A DNA stretch of 64,000 bases. Source: Pedobacter jeongneungensis. Lineage in GTDB: Bacteria > Bacteroidota > Bacteroidia > Sphingobacteriales > Sphingobacteriaceae. Within the stretch, counting starts at the first letter, position 1, and each line of letters opens with the position of its first letter. Location: the NCBI RefSeq assembly GCF_000633455.1, contig NZ_AYMG01000032.1, positions 1 through 64,000 of the forward strand, given 5' to 3'. The translations under genes were made by a program, and so were the position numbers. Under the pieces are notes generated by a model that saw nothing but the letters and a program-made list of their open reading frames with translations, was not told where the DNA came from and did not search any database. Positions 25,109 through 33,044 of this stretch are shown here, one piece after another.

Positions 25109-25327
25109 ATGGTACAGAAAGAAAATAATACCCGACATGGTGGCTCTAGAAAGGGATCAGGAAGAAAACCAAAGCTCTCAAATCCAACTGTTATCGGGTT
25201 TAAGATTGAAAATGACATAAAGGAGAAAGCTAAAACAATCTTTGGCAATAGACTACCGGAAATGTTTAATGCCTGGCTAAATAAAGAAATAAAAAAAGCA
25301 GAAAAAATAAATAATTCTATCCCTTAA
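25109..25327 (+). CDS. Small basic GRKP-motif protein B
   Basis: 72 residues, GGSRKGSGRKP block then TVIGFKIENDIKEKAKTIFG and a C-terminal helix. It is a clear paralogue of the 21908 protein in block order and spacing. It is probably ribbon-helix-helix-like DNA binding. It sits 18 bp ahead of a lipoprotein gene. Confidence 0.6.
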   Translation: MVQKENNTRHGGSRKGSGRKPKLSNPTVIGFKIENDIKEKAKTIFGNRLPEMFNAWLNKEIKKAEKINNSIP

Positions 25328-25345
25328 ATTTTAAACGTTCCAAAA

Positions 25346-25738
25346 ATGAAAAACACGATCTTATTATCACTTTTACTAATGCTTTCTACATTTTTGTATT
25401 CCTGCCAGGATTCGAGGATGCCGGAAGATAAATTCTCTGGGAGCTGGGTATCTACACTTCAATCTGATTCGATTAGTGCACCGGTAGTAATCTACAAAAA
25501 AGGAGAAGAATATGTCTTCAAAAATACCTATAATGGTAAAACGAAAGAATATACTGGATCGATAGAAAAATCCAACAATATGCTGGTGATTAATATAGGG
25601 GGTTATGCCGGTAAAATTTTGCACCTGCCTGATTCTGATCGGTTAAAAATGTCGACTGTAAATGGAGAAATCAACTACAGGAGAATTACCCCGGCAGAAG
25701 AATTACAACGAAGTAAACGCCGTAATAAAATTCAATAG
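25346..25738 (+). CDS. Lipoprotein, DUF3876-like
   Basis: 130 residues. The lipoprotein signal ends in lipobox LYSC (Cys20), so it is probably anchored in a membrane. The body is a small beta-rich module (FSGSWVSTLQSD, GEEYVFKNTYNGKTKEYTGSI), like DUF3876 proteins found on Bacteroidota conjugative elements. It has a basic C-terminus. It may be a stray conjugation or surface factor. Confidence 0.6.
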   Translation: MKNTILLSLLLMLSTFLYSCQDSRMPEDKFSGSWVSTLQSDSISAPVVIYKKGEEYVFKNTYNGKTKEYTGSIEKSNNMLVINIGGYAGKILHLPDSDRLKMSTVNGEINYRRITPAEELQRSKRRNKIQ

Positions 25739-25760
25739 TAATCAGAAATCGATCTTATTT

Positions 25761-26309
25761 ATGAATATAGAAAATTATGATAAAAGGATGATTGTATACC
25801 ACGGAACCAATGCAACGTTTGATGAATTTGATATCATTAAAAAAGGCGAAAACACTGAGTATAACAATACAATCCATGGAATATTTTTCACGGACAAATA
25901 TGAAAATGCTAAACTATTTGGAGAGCGGATTATTCAGGCTGAGATAACTATGCACAAAACATTAGACCTCAGGCTTGAAGGTATTTTTAATATCAAAGAG
26001 CAGGCTGGTGATATTATTGAGATTGTCTTCGGTGAAAAGATTGGTCCAGAAGATGCTTTAGAAAAATTGAACGAAGACATTAGTCTTGGTGAAATCGCAG
26101 ACTTTTATGATGCACTTCATTCTGATTATGCAGCTGACAAATTAAGAAGTTTAGGTTATGATTCGATAATTTCAAATTTGGGTAGTGGAAATGATGAATA
26201 TATAGTTTTTAATACATCACAGATAAGACAAATTGATAAGAATTTTGAAAAACCGCAATTGATACAGCTAAACTTCAATAAAATAAATGAAAGGAGGCTG
26301 AGCTTATAA
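25761..26309 (+). CDS. ADP-ribosyltransferase-like (polyvalent ART) protein
   Basis: 182 residues from ATG 25761; the longer frame from 25662 overlaps the lipoprotein gene and was rejected. MIVYHGTNATFDEFD, then GIFFTDKYENAKLFG and the C-terminal SLGYDSIISN...EYIVFNTSQIRQI pattern match the ART fold seen as a domain of phage/plasmid polyvalent proteins (His-Gly-Thr, Phe-Phe-Thr, Tyr-Ile-Val-Phe). It would transfer ADP-ribose from NAD to a target, perhaps to block host defence during entry. Here it is stand-alone. Activity is inferred. Confidence 0.68.
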   Translation: MNIENYDKRMIVYHGTNATFDEFDIIKKGENTEYNNTIHGIFFTDKYENAKLFGERIIQAEITMHKTLDLRLEGIFNIKEQAGDIIEIVFGEKIGPEDALEKLNEDISLGEIADFYDALHSDYAADKLRSLGYDSIISNLGSGNDEYIVFNTSQIRQIDKNFEKPQLIQLNFNKINERRLSL

Positions 26310-26411
26310 GCCTTAATAAAAATTCAAAAAAAATTTATTTTTATCTATTTTTTTCAAAAGTTGGTGTTTCCCCCTTTCAATTTGTATTTTCACAGCCAAA
26401 GAAATGTTATC

Positions 26412-26849
26412 ATGCAAAGCTGGTTTACAAGAATGCGTAAGGAAAAAGGGATTCTCCAAAAGCAACTGTATTCTGCTTGTGGCATTTCGGGGCCAACCTG
26501 GCTAAAGATTGAAGAAGATCCAACCCAACTGAAAGCAAAGGATCTAATGATCATAGCTCCCTTGTTAAATATGAAATCAGATGAATTATTTCGTCAAATC
26601 ATTGAGAATAGCCATGTATTTGAAGCTGAGCTTCCGAAAAATGCGACAATCAAAAAGCAAGATAGAGAAGTCGTTTTCAGTATTGCTGCAGCAGTGGCGA
26701 GATCAGGTAAAACCTGGAGAGAGTTCGGAGATATTGCGGAGGCTAAAAGCCATAGTAGTGTTAAGCGTAACCTTGAATCGTGGATCAACAAATCAAATTC
26801 ACTCCTATCTAAGATCGGCTATAGGATAGGGATTGTCAAAAAAGATTAA
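26412..26849 (+). CDS. XRE-type regulator with extra C-terminal domain
   Basis: 145 residues from ATG 26412. The N-terminal HTH (WFTRMRKEKGILQKQLYSACGISGPTWLKIEED) is Cro/CI-type. The C-terminal module (TWREFGDIAEAKSHSSVKRNLESW...LLSKIGYRIGIV) recurs alone in the 29474-29674 protein. It is a likely local repressor and a candidate to bind the shared operators, but the target is unproven. A terminator follows. Confidence 0.7.
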   Translation: MQSWFTRMRKEKGILQKQLYSACGISGPTWLKIEEDPTQLKAKDLMIIAPLLNMKSDELFRQIIENSHVFEAELPKNATIKKQDREVVFSIAAAVARSGKTWREFGDIAEAKSHSSVKRNLESWINKSNSLLSKIGYRIGIVKKD

Positions 26850-26871
26850 TAGGTTTTTAGAGTTAATTAAT

Positions 26872-26892
26872 GCCCTTTAAAAGGGCTTTTTT
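26872..26892 (+). terminator. Intrinsic terminator after XRE gene
   Basis: GCCCTTT and AAAGGGC (26872-26886) form a tight hairpin followed by a run of T. Confidence 0.75.
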
Positions 26893-26913
26893 ATGCAATA
26901 TATTTTTGTTTTT

Positions 26914-26936
26914 GTGCTCACATTTGAGTACATTTG
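26914..26936 (+). promoter_or_regulatory. Shared 18-bp operator, copy 1, with -7 box
   Basis: GTGCTCACATTTGAGTAC (26914-26931) overlaps the perfect -7 box TACATTTG (26929-26936). The dyad is near-identical to those at 32689 and 36449, so one regulator probably controls all three promoters. Confidence 0.65.
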
Positions 26937-26952
26937 TTAAAAATATTTACAT

Positions 26953-27162
26953 ATGAAAGAAAGATTAACTACCTCTCGGATGACCAATATTAGATTGTGC
27001 ATTTTAACCGCTCTTGCGGCTATTACGGCCTTCTGTTGCCACTATCATAGGGATTATATAGCTTCAGTAATAACAACATTTATCGGGCTCTCAATGATTC
27101 TTTTACTCTGGACAAAGCAAAAGATTGAAAAAAACTCGAAAAGTGAGGGCTCTAATGGGTAA
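26953..27162 (+). CDS. Small two-TM membrane protein
   Basis: 69 residues: two hydrophobic helices (LCILTALAAITAFCCHY; YIASVITTFIGLSMILLLW) and a basic tail. Its promoter carries the shared palindromic operator. Its end overlaps the next gene's start (ATGGGTAA). Unknown function. Confidence 0.5.
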   Translation: MKERLTTSRMTNIRLCILTALAAITAFCCHYHRDYIASVITTFIGLSMILLLWTKQKIEKNSKSEGSNG

Positions 27163-27448
27163 CGATAAAAAGGAGCATTGTTTGTGGTGCAGCGCAAAAG
27201 TGGATTCGGGTATGAGGGTATGTTTTACCAGCTGGTCAATTTGCGATGACTGTCTACATAAGACTAAAGAACCGGACAATGCACATAGATGGTATAAAAA
27301 GGTTTTCTGCTTTATTTGTGACCTGGTTGTTGACTTAGGTTATAAGACGGCAGAAACAGAACCGGCACTTTATCTATGCCCTTGCTGCATCGAGAAGGGC
27401 AAAGACATTAAAAAAGTATCAAATTCATTTCAGAGGATTAATCAATAA
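27155..27448 (+). CDS. Cysteine-rich probable zinc-binding protein
   Basis: 97 residues from ATG 27155. CLWCSAKV, CDDCLH, CFICDL and CPCC motifs give at least four Cys pairs, suggesting two zinc knuckles. No membrane segment. Overlaps the upstream small membrane gene by 8 bp. Family not recognised. Confidence 0.6.
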   Translation: MGNDKKEHCLWCSAKVDSGMRVCFTSWSICDDCLHKTKEPDNAHRWYKKVFCFICDLVVDLGYKTAETEPALYLCPCCIEKGKDIKKVSNSFQRINQ

Positions 27449-27455
27449 AATCAAA

Positions 27456-27770
27456 ATGGGCAAACAAATAGAACCAATAAACGAAAAGCATCGGATATCA
27501 TTTCAAATGCCACAAATAAACCGGGATCAGCAGATATGGTTAGGTCAAAGCATTATAGCGCTAATTGGGATAAATCTTCCGGGTTATTTAAGTGAGCAGA
27601 CCAATAAGGAAGACATTGCGCTAATGTTTATCGATATCCTGAAGCATTTTGGTATTACAATCGAAAACCTATATCAGCATGACCTTATAGAAAACATTCT
27701 AGATCCTGATTTTACATATAAGCTGAAAACAAGCTTGAGTTATGAAATATTGGAGAAAAAGCAAATTTGA
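27456..27770 (+). CDS. Hypothetical protein
   Basis: 104 residues, helical and acidic (RDQQIWLGQSIIALIGINLPGYLSEQTNKEDIALMFIDILKHFG). No family, signal or membrane segment. 7 bp after the Cys-rich gene, likely cotranscribed. Confidence 0.5.
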   Translation: MGKQIEPINEKHRISFQMPQINRDQQIWLGQSIIALIGINLPGYLSEQTNKEDIALMFIDILKHFGITIENLYQHDLIENILDPDFTYKLKTSLSYEILEKKQI

Positions 27771-27805
27771 TTAATTACTTTTGATAGGATAGAAAGGAAG
27801 ACAAG

Positions 27806-28135
27806 ATGAAAAATAAAATAAGCGAAAACTTAAAATCACATCCCCAGTCAGATTTATTGGGAATGGAAGAATTTATTATAACTGAAGATTTCGAAGCACT
27901 TTTTTCTTCGCTGGTAGGAGTCTACTCCAGGTTGGCCAGCACAGAAAAGTTTAGGAAAGATACACAACCAGACTTAGTTAAAGTTTCAGATTACATTAAA
28001 CGGAGCAAGGAAATCTACATCATCAAAAAATCAATTTTGACCAAGCCATTGATTGCTCTTAGAGATGCGATCGAAGAATATCGTCCTGAACTGAGAAAGA
28101 TGGAGAATTTGGAAAAGAGGTTGCAAAATGGTTAA
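27806..28135 (+). CDS. Probable antitoxin of the zeta-toxin pair
   Basis: 109 residues, all helical and charged (FEALFSSLVGVYSRLAST, PLIALRDAIEEYRPELRKMENLEKRL). It overlaps the zeta-like ATG by 8 bp (coupled). This size, helical character and position match epsilon-type antitoxins, though no direct epsilon motif is recognised. Antitoxin role is inferred from the neighbour. Confidence 0.55.
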   Translation: MKNKISENLKSHPQSDLLGMEEFIITEDFEALFSSLVGVYSRLASTEKFRKDTQPDLVKVSDYIKRSKEIYIIKKSILTKPLIALRDAIEEYRPELRKMENLEKRLQNG

Positions 28136-29069
28136 AGAAGATTTTAAACTAAGCGATGAACAAAACTCATATATCTATGAGAATATTATCAAGCCGGAAT
28201 TATTTGCCGGTGGTAAAGTTTATAATGATCAACCAACAGCATTATACTTAGGTGCTCAACCAGGAAGTGGAAAAACCGCCCTGAGTCGTTTCCTCGATCA
28301 ACGAGTAGACAGATCGAAAACGGTGGTGATTAATAACGATGAGCTTAGAAACCACCATCCTGAATACAGAAAACTTATGGATCATCCCACCGAATTTGCA
28401 AAAGCTCCTGTGATGGTAAATGCGGACAGCACAATTTGGTTACAGAGAGTCTTTCAGGATGCAATAAAGAATAATTACAATATAATATTTGACTCGACGC
28501 TCGGCAGCAAGAATATTACCGGCTTTACAGATGCAATGAAGCTCTTAAAAGAAAAATATCAATATCAGATTGAACTTCACATTCTTGCTGTTAAACCGGA
28601 GTTATCAAAAATGGGGATTCACTTGAGGTACGAAAGCCAGGTACAATCAGATGGGAAGGGAAGGTTTGTAGAGATGAGCACCCATGATCTCAATTTCAGT
28701 ATGCTGCAGCCAAACATAGAAAAAATATTAAAAGATGTTGCTATCGATCATATTTCTACCTATACCCGGCTGATCGGTTTTGAGAACGGACAGATCAAAA
28801 ACAATTCTGTTGACCAATTAATGGGTATTAATAGACCGACCTCCAGCGATTTCACCAAAATTAAGGAATCCATCAACAATGAATGGCAGCGCCCACTTAC
28901 AGATAATGAAAAAACATACTTCAAATTCCGTTTTGACCAGGTAGTTGGAATGATCAGTAAACGCGGAGGGGATCTTGCTCAATTTAAAAATGATGTAAGG
29001 GACCTAACCAGGTATAACATTGAAAAACTTGATTTTGCCAAACTGAGCAATTCTGGTCCAAAAATATAA
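28128..29069 (+). CDS. Zeta-toxin family kinase
   Basis: 313 residues. Walker A LGAQPGSGKTALS (residues ~39-51) and the family's INNDELRNHHPEY, FDSTLGS and a basic EMSTHDLNF segment fit zeta toxins (UDP-GlcNAc-type kinase fold). Known zeta toxins phosphorylate UDP-N-acetylglucosamine and poison wall synthesis; others modify different substrates. It is preceded by an overlapping small helical gene, giving a plasmid-stabilising toxin-antitoxin unit. A bidirectional terminator follows. Confidence 0.82.
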   Translation: MVKEDFKLSDEQNSYIYENIIKPELFAGGKVYNDQPTALYLGAQPGSGKTALSRFLDQRVDRSKTVVINNDELRNHHPEYRKLMDHPTEFAKAPVMVNADSTIWLQRVFQDAIKNNYNIIFDSTLGSKNITGFTDAMKLLKEKYQYQIELHILAVKPELSKMGIHLRYESQVQSDGKGRFVEMSTHDLNFSMLQPNIEKILKDVAIDHISTYTRLIGFENGQIKNNSVDQLMGINRPTSSDFTKIKESINNEWQRPLTDNEKTYFKFRFDQVVGMISKRGGDLAQFKNDVRDLTRYNIEKLDFAKLSNSGPKI

Positions 29070-29070
29070 A

Positions 29071-29090
29071 GGGTTAGATTAATCTAACCC
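29071..29090. terminator. Bidirectional terminator, 20-bp perfect palindrome
   Basis: GGGTTAGATT and AATCTAACCC are contiguous and perfectly complementary. They lie between the converging zeta and minus-strand genes. Confidence 0.65.
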
Positions 29091-29333
29091 ACAATACGTA
29101 TGAACCCGGATATTAGCAGATCTTAATAACCTGGTAACTTCATACATACTCATATCTTCAGTAAAATTATCGTGAAGTAGTTTCCAGGCTTTGGCTAAGC
29201 CTCTTTTAGAAGTTGAAAAAAATCTGGGATCATTGTTTTGATCCGTGAGGTCAGATCCTTTTATCACTTTTTCATTTAGATCATAACTGATCTTAGTATT
29301 CGAATTGTGCAGATAAAATTCTTGTTTTTCCAT
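29079..29333 (-). CDS. Small hypothetical protein
   Basis: 84 residues from ATG 29333 (an earlier start at 29369 adds 12). It is charged and helical (TSKRGLAKAWKLLHDNFTEDMSMYEVTRLLRSANI). It is last in the minus-strand run behind topB. No family recognised. Confidence 0.45.
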   Translation of the reverse strand: MEKQEFYLHNSNTKISYDLNEKVIKGSDLTDQNNDPRFFSTSKRGLAKAWKLLHDNFTEDMSMYEVTRLLRSANIRVHTYCGLD

Positions 29334-29473
29334 AATAAGGGGTTTTATTGCAACAGGATATCCGAGCATTTTGTCAAGGTTGGCAAAGCCATTTATATAA
29401 CCTTGACAAAAGCAGCTGCTCGTATATATGTTCGCAATGACAAAACACCAATTATGAAAAGCCAGGATAGCAT

Positions 29474-29674
29474 CTATTTGGATGCATCGTTGATTTTAAC
29501 AATAACCAGCTGATAGCCGATCTTTCTGAGGGCATTATCAGCCTTGCTCAACCATCTAAAAAATGTAGATCTGAAACCGCTCCTGCTCTGATAATTACAT
29601 GCTTCGGCCATTTTAGCCCAGGTCAAATTTTCCTTTTTTAATTTCTCCTTTATAGATTCCTGCAATTCGTCCAT
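29474..29674 (-). CDS. Stand-alone HTH-like module
   Basis: 66 residues. LTWAKMAEACNYQSRSGFRSTFFRWLSKADNALRKIGYQLVIV parallels the C-terminal half of the XRE regulator at 26412 (TWREFGDIAEAK..., LLSKIGYRIGIV), so this domain is shared in two contexts. It is probably DNA binding. Short spacing to the next upstream gene. Confidence 0.55.
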   Translation of the reverse strand: MDELQESIKEKLKKENLTWAKMAEACNYQSRSGFRSTFFRWLSKADNALRKIGYQLVIVKINDASK

Positions 29675-29686
29675 TATATTATAGTC

Positions 29687-30094
29687 TTATAATTTTTTTG
29701 TGATGTTTTTTTTGGGCAGCAGAACGGCATGTTTAACAACCGTAACATCGATACCGTCCCTAAGTTTATTCTTTAACTCTATGGGGATGTTTAATGCATC
29801 ATCCCATTGGTAAGGGTAATAATTGACCAGGTAATCTCTTTCTTCGAAGCTCTCGCTACAGAAAGCTGTAGCCTTCATTACTATACCTATCGACCTAGAT
29901 GGTTTTATAGTACTGGCGATATTCTTTGTCAAGCTTTCTAACTGAACCTGTGACAATTTATCAGCCATTAACACAACATTTAATGTTGGAAGGGGATGGG
30001 AATTTATGAGCCTAAAAAATATTGCTTTGTTTTTATAGGCCAACAGTAATACTTTTACTGCATCTTCTAATGATTTGAACTCAATATATTTCAT
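29687..30094 (-). CDS. Hypothetical protein downstream of topB
   Basis: 135 residues from ATG 30094, 17 nt past the topB stop; a longer start at 30175 would overlap topB and was not used. Mixed alpha/beta (VKVLLLAYKNKAIFFRL, TLNVVLMADKLSQ). No family. Cotranscribed in the topB operon by spacing. Confidence 0.5.
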   Translation of the reverse strand: MKYIEFKSLEDAVKVLLLAYKNKAIFFRLINSHPLPTLNVVLMADKLSQVQLESLTKNIASTIKPSRSIGIVMKATAFCSESFEERDYLVNYYPYQWDDALNIPIELKNKLRDGIDVTVVKHAVLLPKKNITKKL

Positions 30095-30110
30095 CAGTTT
30101 TGTCCAGGGC

Positions 30111-32237
30111 TTATTTATTTGTTTTTGGAAAAATGAATTCAACAGTGAAGTCAGATTTAAGCGATAGTGCTGCATCGAATGTTTTTTGGTTTTTACCTGA
30201 GAATCCCTTAATTAATCCTGTTTTCCCTTTAGTTAGTAAAGAATTTAATTGAGCATCATTTATTTTTTTACTTGCGATTGTTCGGAAGATCTTAAATTCG
30301 CATCCAGAGTTTTGTTCACTGCAGCTGGCTACTTTATCATTGATCCTGATAAAGCCTTTTTTGCATTTAGGACAAATTACCTTGTCTGCGTTTACTGCCG
30401 ATTCAAGACTTTTACTTTGTTCCGTATTAAGTGAAAGTAGTCCTTTGGTGATATCATTTGTATAATCATGGATTGCTTTCATAAAACTTTGTGCCGGATA
30501 CTTACCGATCCTGATTTCTTCCAACTTCTGTTCCCAATGTCCTGTAAGCACCGGATTTCCTACCGGCTTATCCTTAATCAGGTTATAAACGGAAAGCCCC
30601 AAAGCTGTTGGAATTATCGAATTCTTTTTGACGGTGGTGACATATTCCCTAGTAAATAAGGTTGTGATGATTGCTGCCCTCGTTGCTGGTGTACCAAGGC
30701 CAAGGTCTTTCATGGCTTCCCGTTGTTGTTCATCCTCTATCTTTCTACCACAGTTCTCCATCATTTCGAGCAGGGTATCCATTGTCAATAATGGTTTTGG
30801 TTTGGTTTTTTTACTGAGTATCGAGGTGTTGTTAATTGCTAAAGTTTCACCTTTATCAAGTTCCGGAATGGAACTAACAAATTGTTCGTCTTCATCGATG
30901 TTATTCACTGGTTCATTTTGGATTCCACGCCACCCTGCACTTATCGTTTTAACGGATGATACCCTAAAATCAACACCTGCAGATTCAATAATGACGGAGT
31001 AAACAGACTTCACACATTTTGGAGCAAAGGATTCTAAAAACCTAAATACAATCAGGTCATACAGGGCAAGTTGATCAGACTTTAATGATGACCGGTCAAA
31101 ACTCTGGTTAGTGGGCAGGAGTGCATGGTGATCAGTAACCTTGTTATCATTCACCGAGCCCTTGTTAAGCTCATTCAAGTTTATATTTTTCCCTGCAGTC
31201 GAATAGTGGGGCAATTTAATTAGCTTATCAATAAGGGAAGGAACCGTTTTGAAAACATCTTCACCAATGTAACTTGATCCAGTCCTGGGATATGTTATCA
31301 GCTTACCTTCATAAAGAGTCTGGGCAATCTGCAAGGTTTGATCCGGATTGAAATTAAGCTTCCGACTAGCCTCTCTCTGGAGAGAGGTTAGATCATAGAG
31401 TTTCGGTGGATTCTCTATTTTAGATTTATGCTCGGCCTCGACAACCTTACAAATTTTTAAATGATCAATTGAAGCTTTGATTTTGTTAACCTGGTCAATT
31501 TGCTCATAATCTTCTTTACTCTGCAGTGAGAAATCAACCCCATTCTTGTTGCAGGTGATTGAAATTTTGTAATAATCCGAAACTTTAAAATCGGAATGAT
31601 CGATATATCGTTTACACACCATCGCAAGTGTGGGAGTTTGTACTCGACCAATGGATAATGTCTTATTTGTATTTGCAGCTCCACTAAGAGCCCTGGTGGC
31701 ATTTAATCCAATCAGCCAGTCCGCCTCGCTTCTACATTTGGCAGCGTAATAAAGTGTGTCGTAATTTGTTCCTGGTTGAAGTGTGTTAAAGCCGCTTAGG
31801 ACAGCTTCATCCGTTTGAGATGATATCCATAATCGCTCAAATGGGAGGGTACAACCAAGATATTCATAAATATACCTAAAGATCAGTTCTCCCTCTCTCC
31901 CTGCATCTGTGGCCACTATGATCTTAGTGGATTCTTTTAGTAAAGACTTGATTATGTTGAGCTGCTTTTTTGCACCAGGCTCATCAATATAATCTTTACC
32001 TTTTTTTACCTGCTTTGGCACCAGTTTGAATTTACTGGGTATCATTGGTAGTTGAGAAAGATCAGAAAAGGAACTAAAGCCATAAGCGTCCGGCATTGCC
32101 AATTGAATCAGGTGACCATAGGCCCAGGTGAAGGCAATATTCTTGCCTTTAATGTGTCCTTCTGCACTTTGTGTTGCTCCCATTATTCGGGCAAGATCTT
32201 TCGCTACCGAAGGTTTTTCTGCAATTACTGTAATCAT
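30111..32237 (-). CDS. topB: DNA topoisomerase III
   Basis: 708 residues, complete. The N-terminal TOPRIM has VIAEKPSVAKDLARIMG and ATDAGREGELIFRYI (~100), type IA core SEADWLIGLNATRAL and SIGRVQTPTLAMV. Catalytic Tyr lies in LITYPRTGSSYIG (~320). A single Cys4 zinc finger is at the C-terminus (CPKC...CSEQNSGC). It relaxes negative supercoils and decatenates plasmid DNA. Plasmid and ICE topB genes are common in Bacteroidota. Its ATG overlaps the upstream small gene's stop. Confidence 0.95.
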   Translation of the reverse strand: MITVIAEKPSVAKDLARIMGATQSAEGHIKGKNIAFTWAYGHLIQLAMPDAYGFSSFSDLSQLPMIPSKFKLVPKQVKKGKDYIDEPGAKKQLNIIKSLLKESTKIIVATDAGREGELIFRYIYEYLGCTLPFERLWISSQTDEAVLSGFNTLQPGTNYDTLYYAAKCRSEADWLIGLNATRALSGAANTNKTLSIGRVQTPTLAMVCKRYIDHSDFKVSDYYKISITCNKNGVDFSLQSKEDYEQIDQVNKIKASIDHLKICKVVEAEHKSKIENPPKLYDLTSLQREASRKLNFNPDQTLQIAQTLYEGKLITYPRTGSSYIGEDVFKTVPSLIDKLIKLPHYSTAGKNINLNELNKGSVNDNKVTDHHALLPTNQSFDRSSLKSDQLALYDLIVFRFLESFAPKCVKSVYSVIIESAGVDFRVSSVKTISAGWRGIQNEPVNNIDEDEQFVSSIPELDKGETLAINNTSILSKKTKPKPLLTMDTLLEMMENCGRKIEDEQQREAMKDLGLGTPATRAAIITTLFTREYVTTVKKNSIIPTALGLSVYNLIKDKPVGNPVLTGHWEQKLEEIRIGKYPAQSFMKAIHDYTNDITKGLLSLNTEQSKSLESAVNADKVICPKCKKGFIRINDKVASCSEQNSGCEFKIFRTIASKKINDAQLNSLLTKGKTGLIKGFSGKNQKTFDAALSLKSDFTVEFIFPKTNK

Positions 32238-32650
32238 TGATAAATGGTTTGAGATGTTTTTAAATGGCCAATCTCTTCAGGAAGGCTTAGTCTGTTTATT
32301 GAAAGGATTAATTCCAAAGAGTCAAATTCACGTACATGCATTAAAAACCTCTTTTGATACAATATCGTATCATTATGGTCTGTAATCACGACACAGTAAT
32401 TAAGAGCATGATCAGGTACACGGGATACATTTACCTGTATAGGATAAGGAGACACCAGGGGGTTAGTCTCCAGAAAGGGGAAAACTATTTCCAATAGGTC
32501 ATATAGCTCATAGTTCTGCATGATATCCCTAATTCCCTGTGTATAAAAATACTGCCTAAAAGTGGGTATATAATACTGTGTATCGCCTTTTTTGTACTGA
32601 GTGACAAATGAGGCAAATTCTTTGTTAAGGTTAATGCTTGTTTGTAACAT
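32234..32650 (-). CDS. Hypothetical protein heading the topB operon
   Basis: 138 residues (MLQTSINLNKEFASFV). Mixed alpha/beta and acidic. No family recognised. It overlaps topB by 4 bp and is first behind the shared operator promoter, so control of topB passes through this operon head. Confidence 0.55.
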   Translation of the reverse strand: MLQTSINLNKEFASFVTQYKKGDTQYYIPTFRQYFYTQGIRDIMQNYELYDLLEIVFPFLETNPLVSPYPIQVNVSRVPDHALNYCVVITDHNDTILYQKRFLMHVREFDSLELILSINRLSLPEEIGHLKTSQTIYQ

Positions 32651-32683
32651 AATTTAAATTTTTTATGGGTTTGAAAACTAATT

Positions 32684-32706
32684 TAAATGTACTCATATAT
32701 GAGCAC
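32684..32706 (-). promoter_or_regulatory. Shared 18-bp operator, copy 2, with -7 box (topB operon)
   Basis: GTACTCATATATGAGCAC on the plus strand (32689-32706) is a near-perfect dyad, overlapping TACATTTA (-7) on the minus strand at 32684-32691. Copy 3 at 36449 has the same 18 bp. Confidence 0.65.
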
Positions 32707-32816
32707 AAATACAAAATTATTATGTGTTTTTTTTTATTTTTTTCCCCTTTGATTTAAATTATTATGCCAAATGTTGGCTATCTAGATGATGAGCGCTGGA
32801 GGGTGGGCCGTAAACA

Positions 32817-32950
32817 ACCTGGTTAAAGTTGTAGCCCGGAAGTGGATTTTTGAGGTTGGTGTTAACCAGGTGAAAAAAATTAACGTACCGGGGTTGCAAC
32901 GTTAAATTGTTTTTCTTTAATAAGTTATAAAACATAAAAGAAAAACAATT
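32817..32950. other. Structured intergenic block with two large inverted repeats
   Basis: ACCTGGTTAA (32817-32826) pairs with TTAACCAGGT (32862-32871). AATTGTTTTTCTTT (32905-32918) pairs perfectly with AAAGAAAAACAATT (32937-32950). The gap 32651-33044 between the topB and PRTRC operons holds this, the shared operator and a terminator. A 40-codon plus-strand ORF at 32787 is not convincing. It may be a structured RNA or a protein-binding site. Confidence 0.45.
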
Positions 32951-33021
32951 GATTAACCAATCCTTAAAGGCGTGGGAGCATAAGGTTTGTAGAGAAGTAT
33001 AAAATTAACTTTAATAGAAAA

Positions 33022-33036
33022 GGCCCCGTAGGGGCC
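33022..33036. terminator. Terminator of the PRTRC operon
   Basis: GGCCCC and GGGGCC flank a 3-nt loop. A T run on the minus-strand side places it just past the ThiF stop. Confidence 0.7.
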
Positions 33037-33044
33037 CAATTTTT

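Noticed and set aside
25662..25760. N-terminal extension of the ART-like gene
   Set aside because: It overlaps the lipoprotein gene in another frame; ATG 25761 begins the recognised fold.
32787..32906. 40-codon plus-strand ORF in the topB/PRTRC gap
   Set aside because: No promoter or ribosome site seen; it coincides with inverted repeats.
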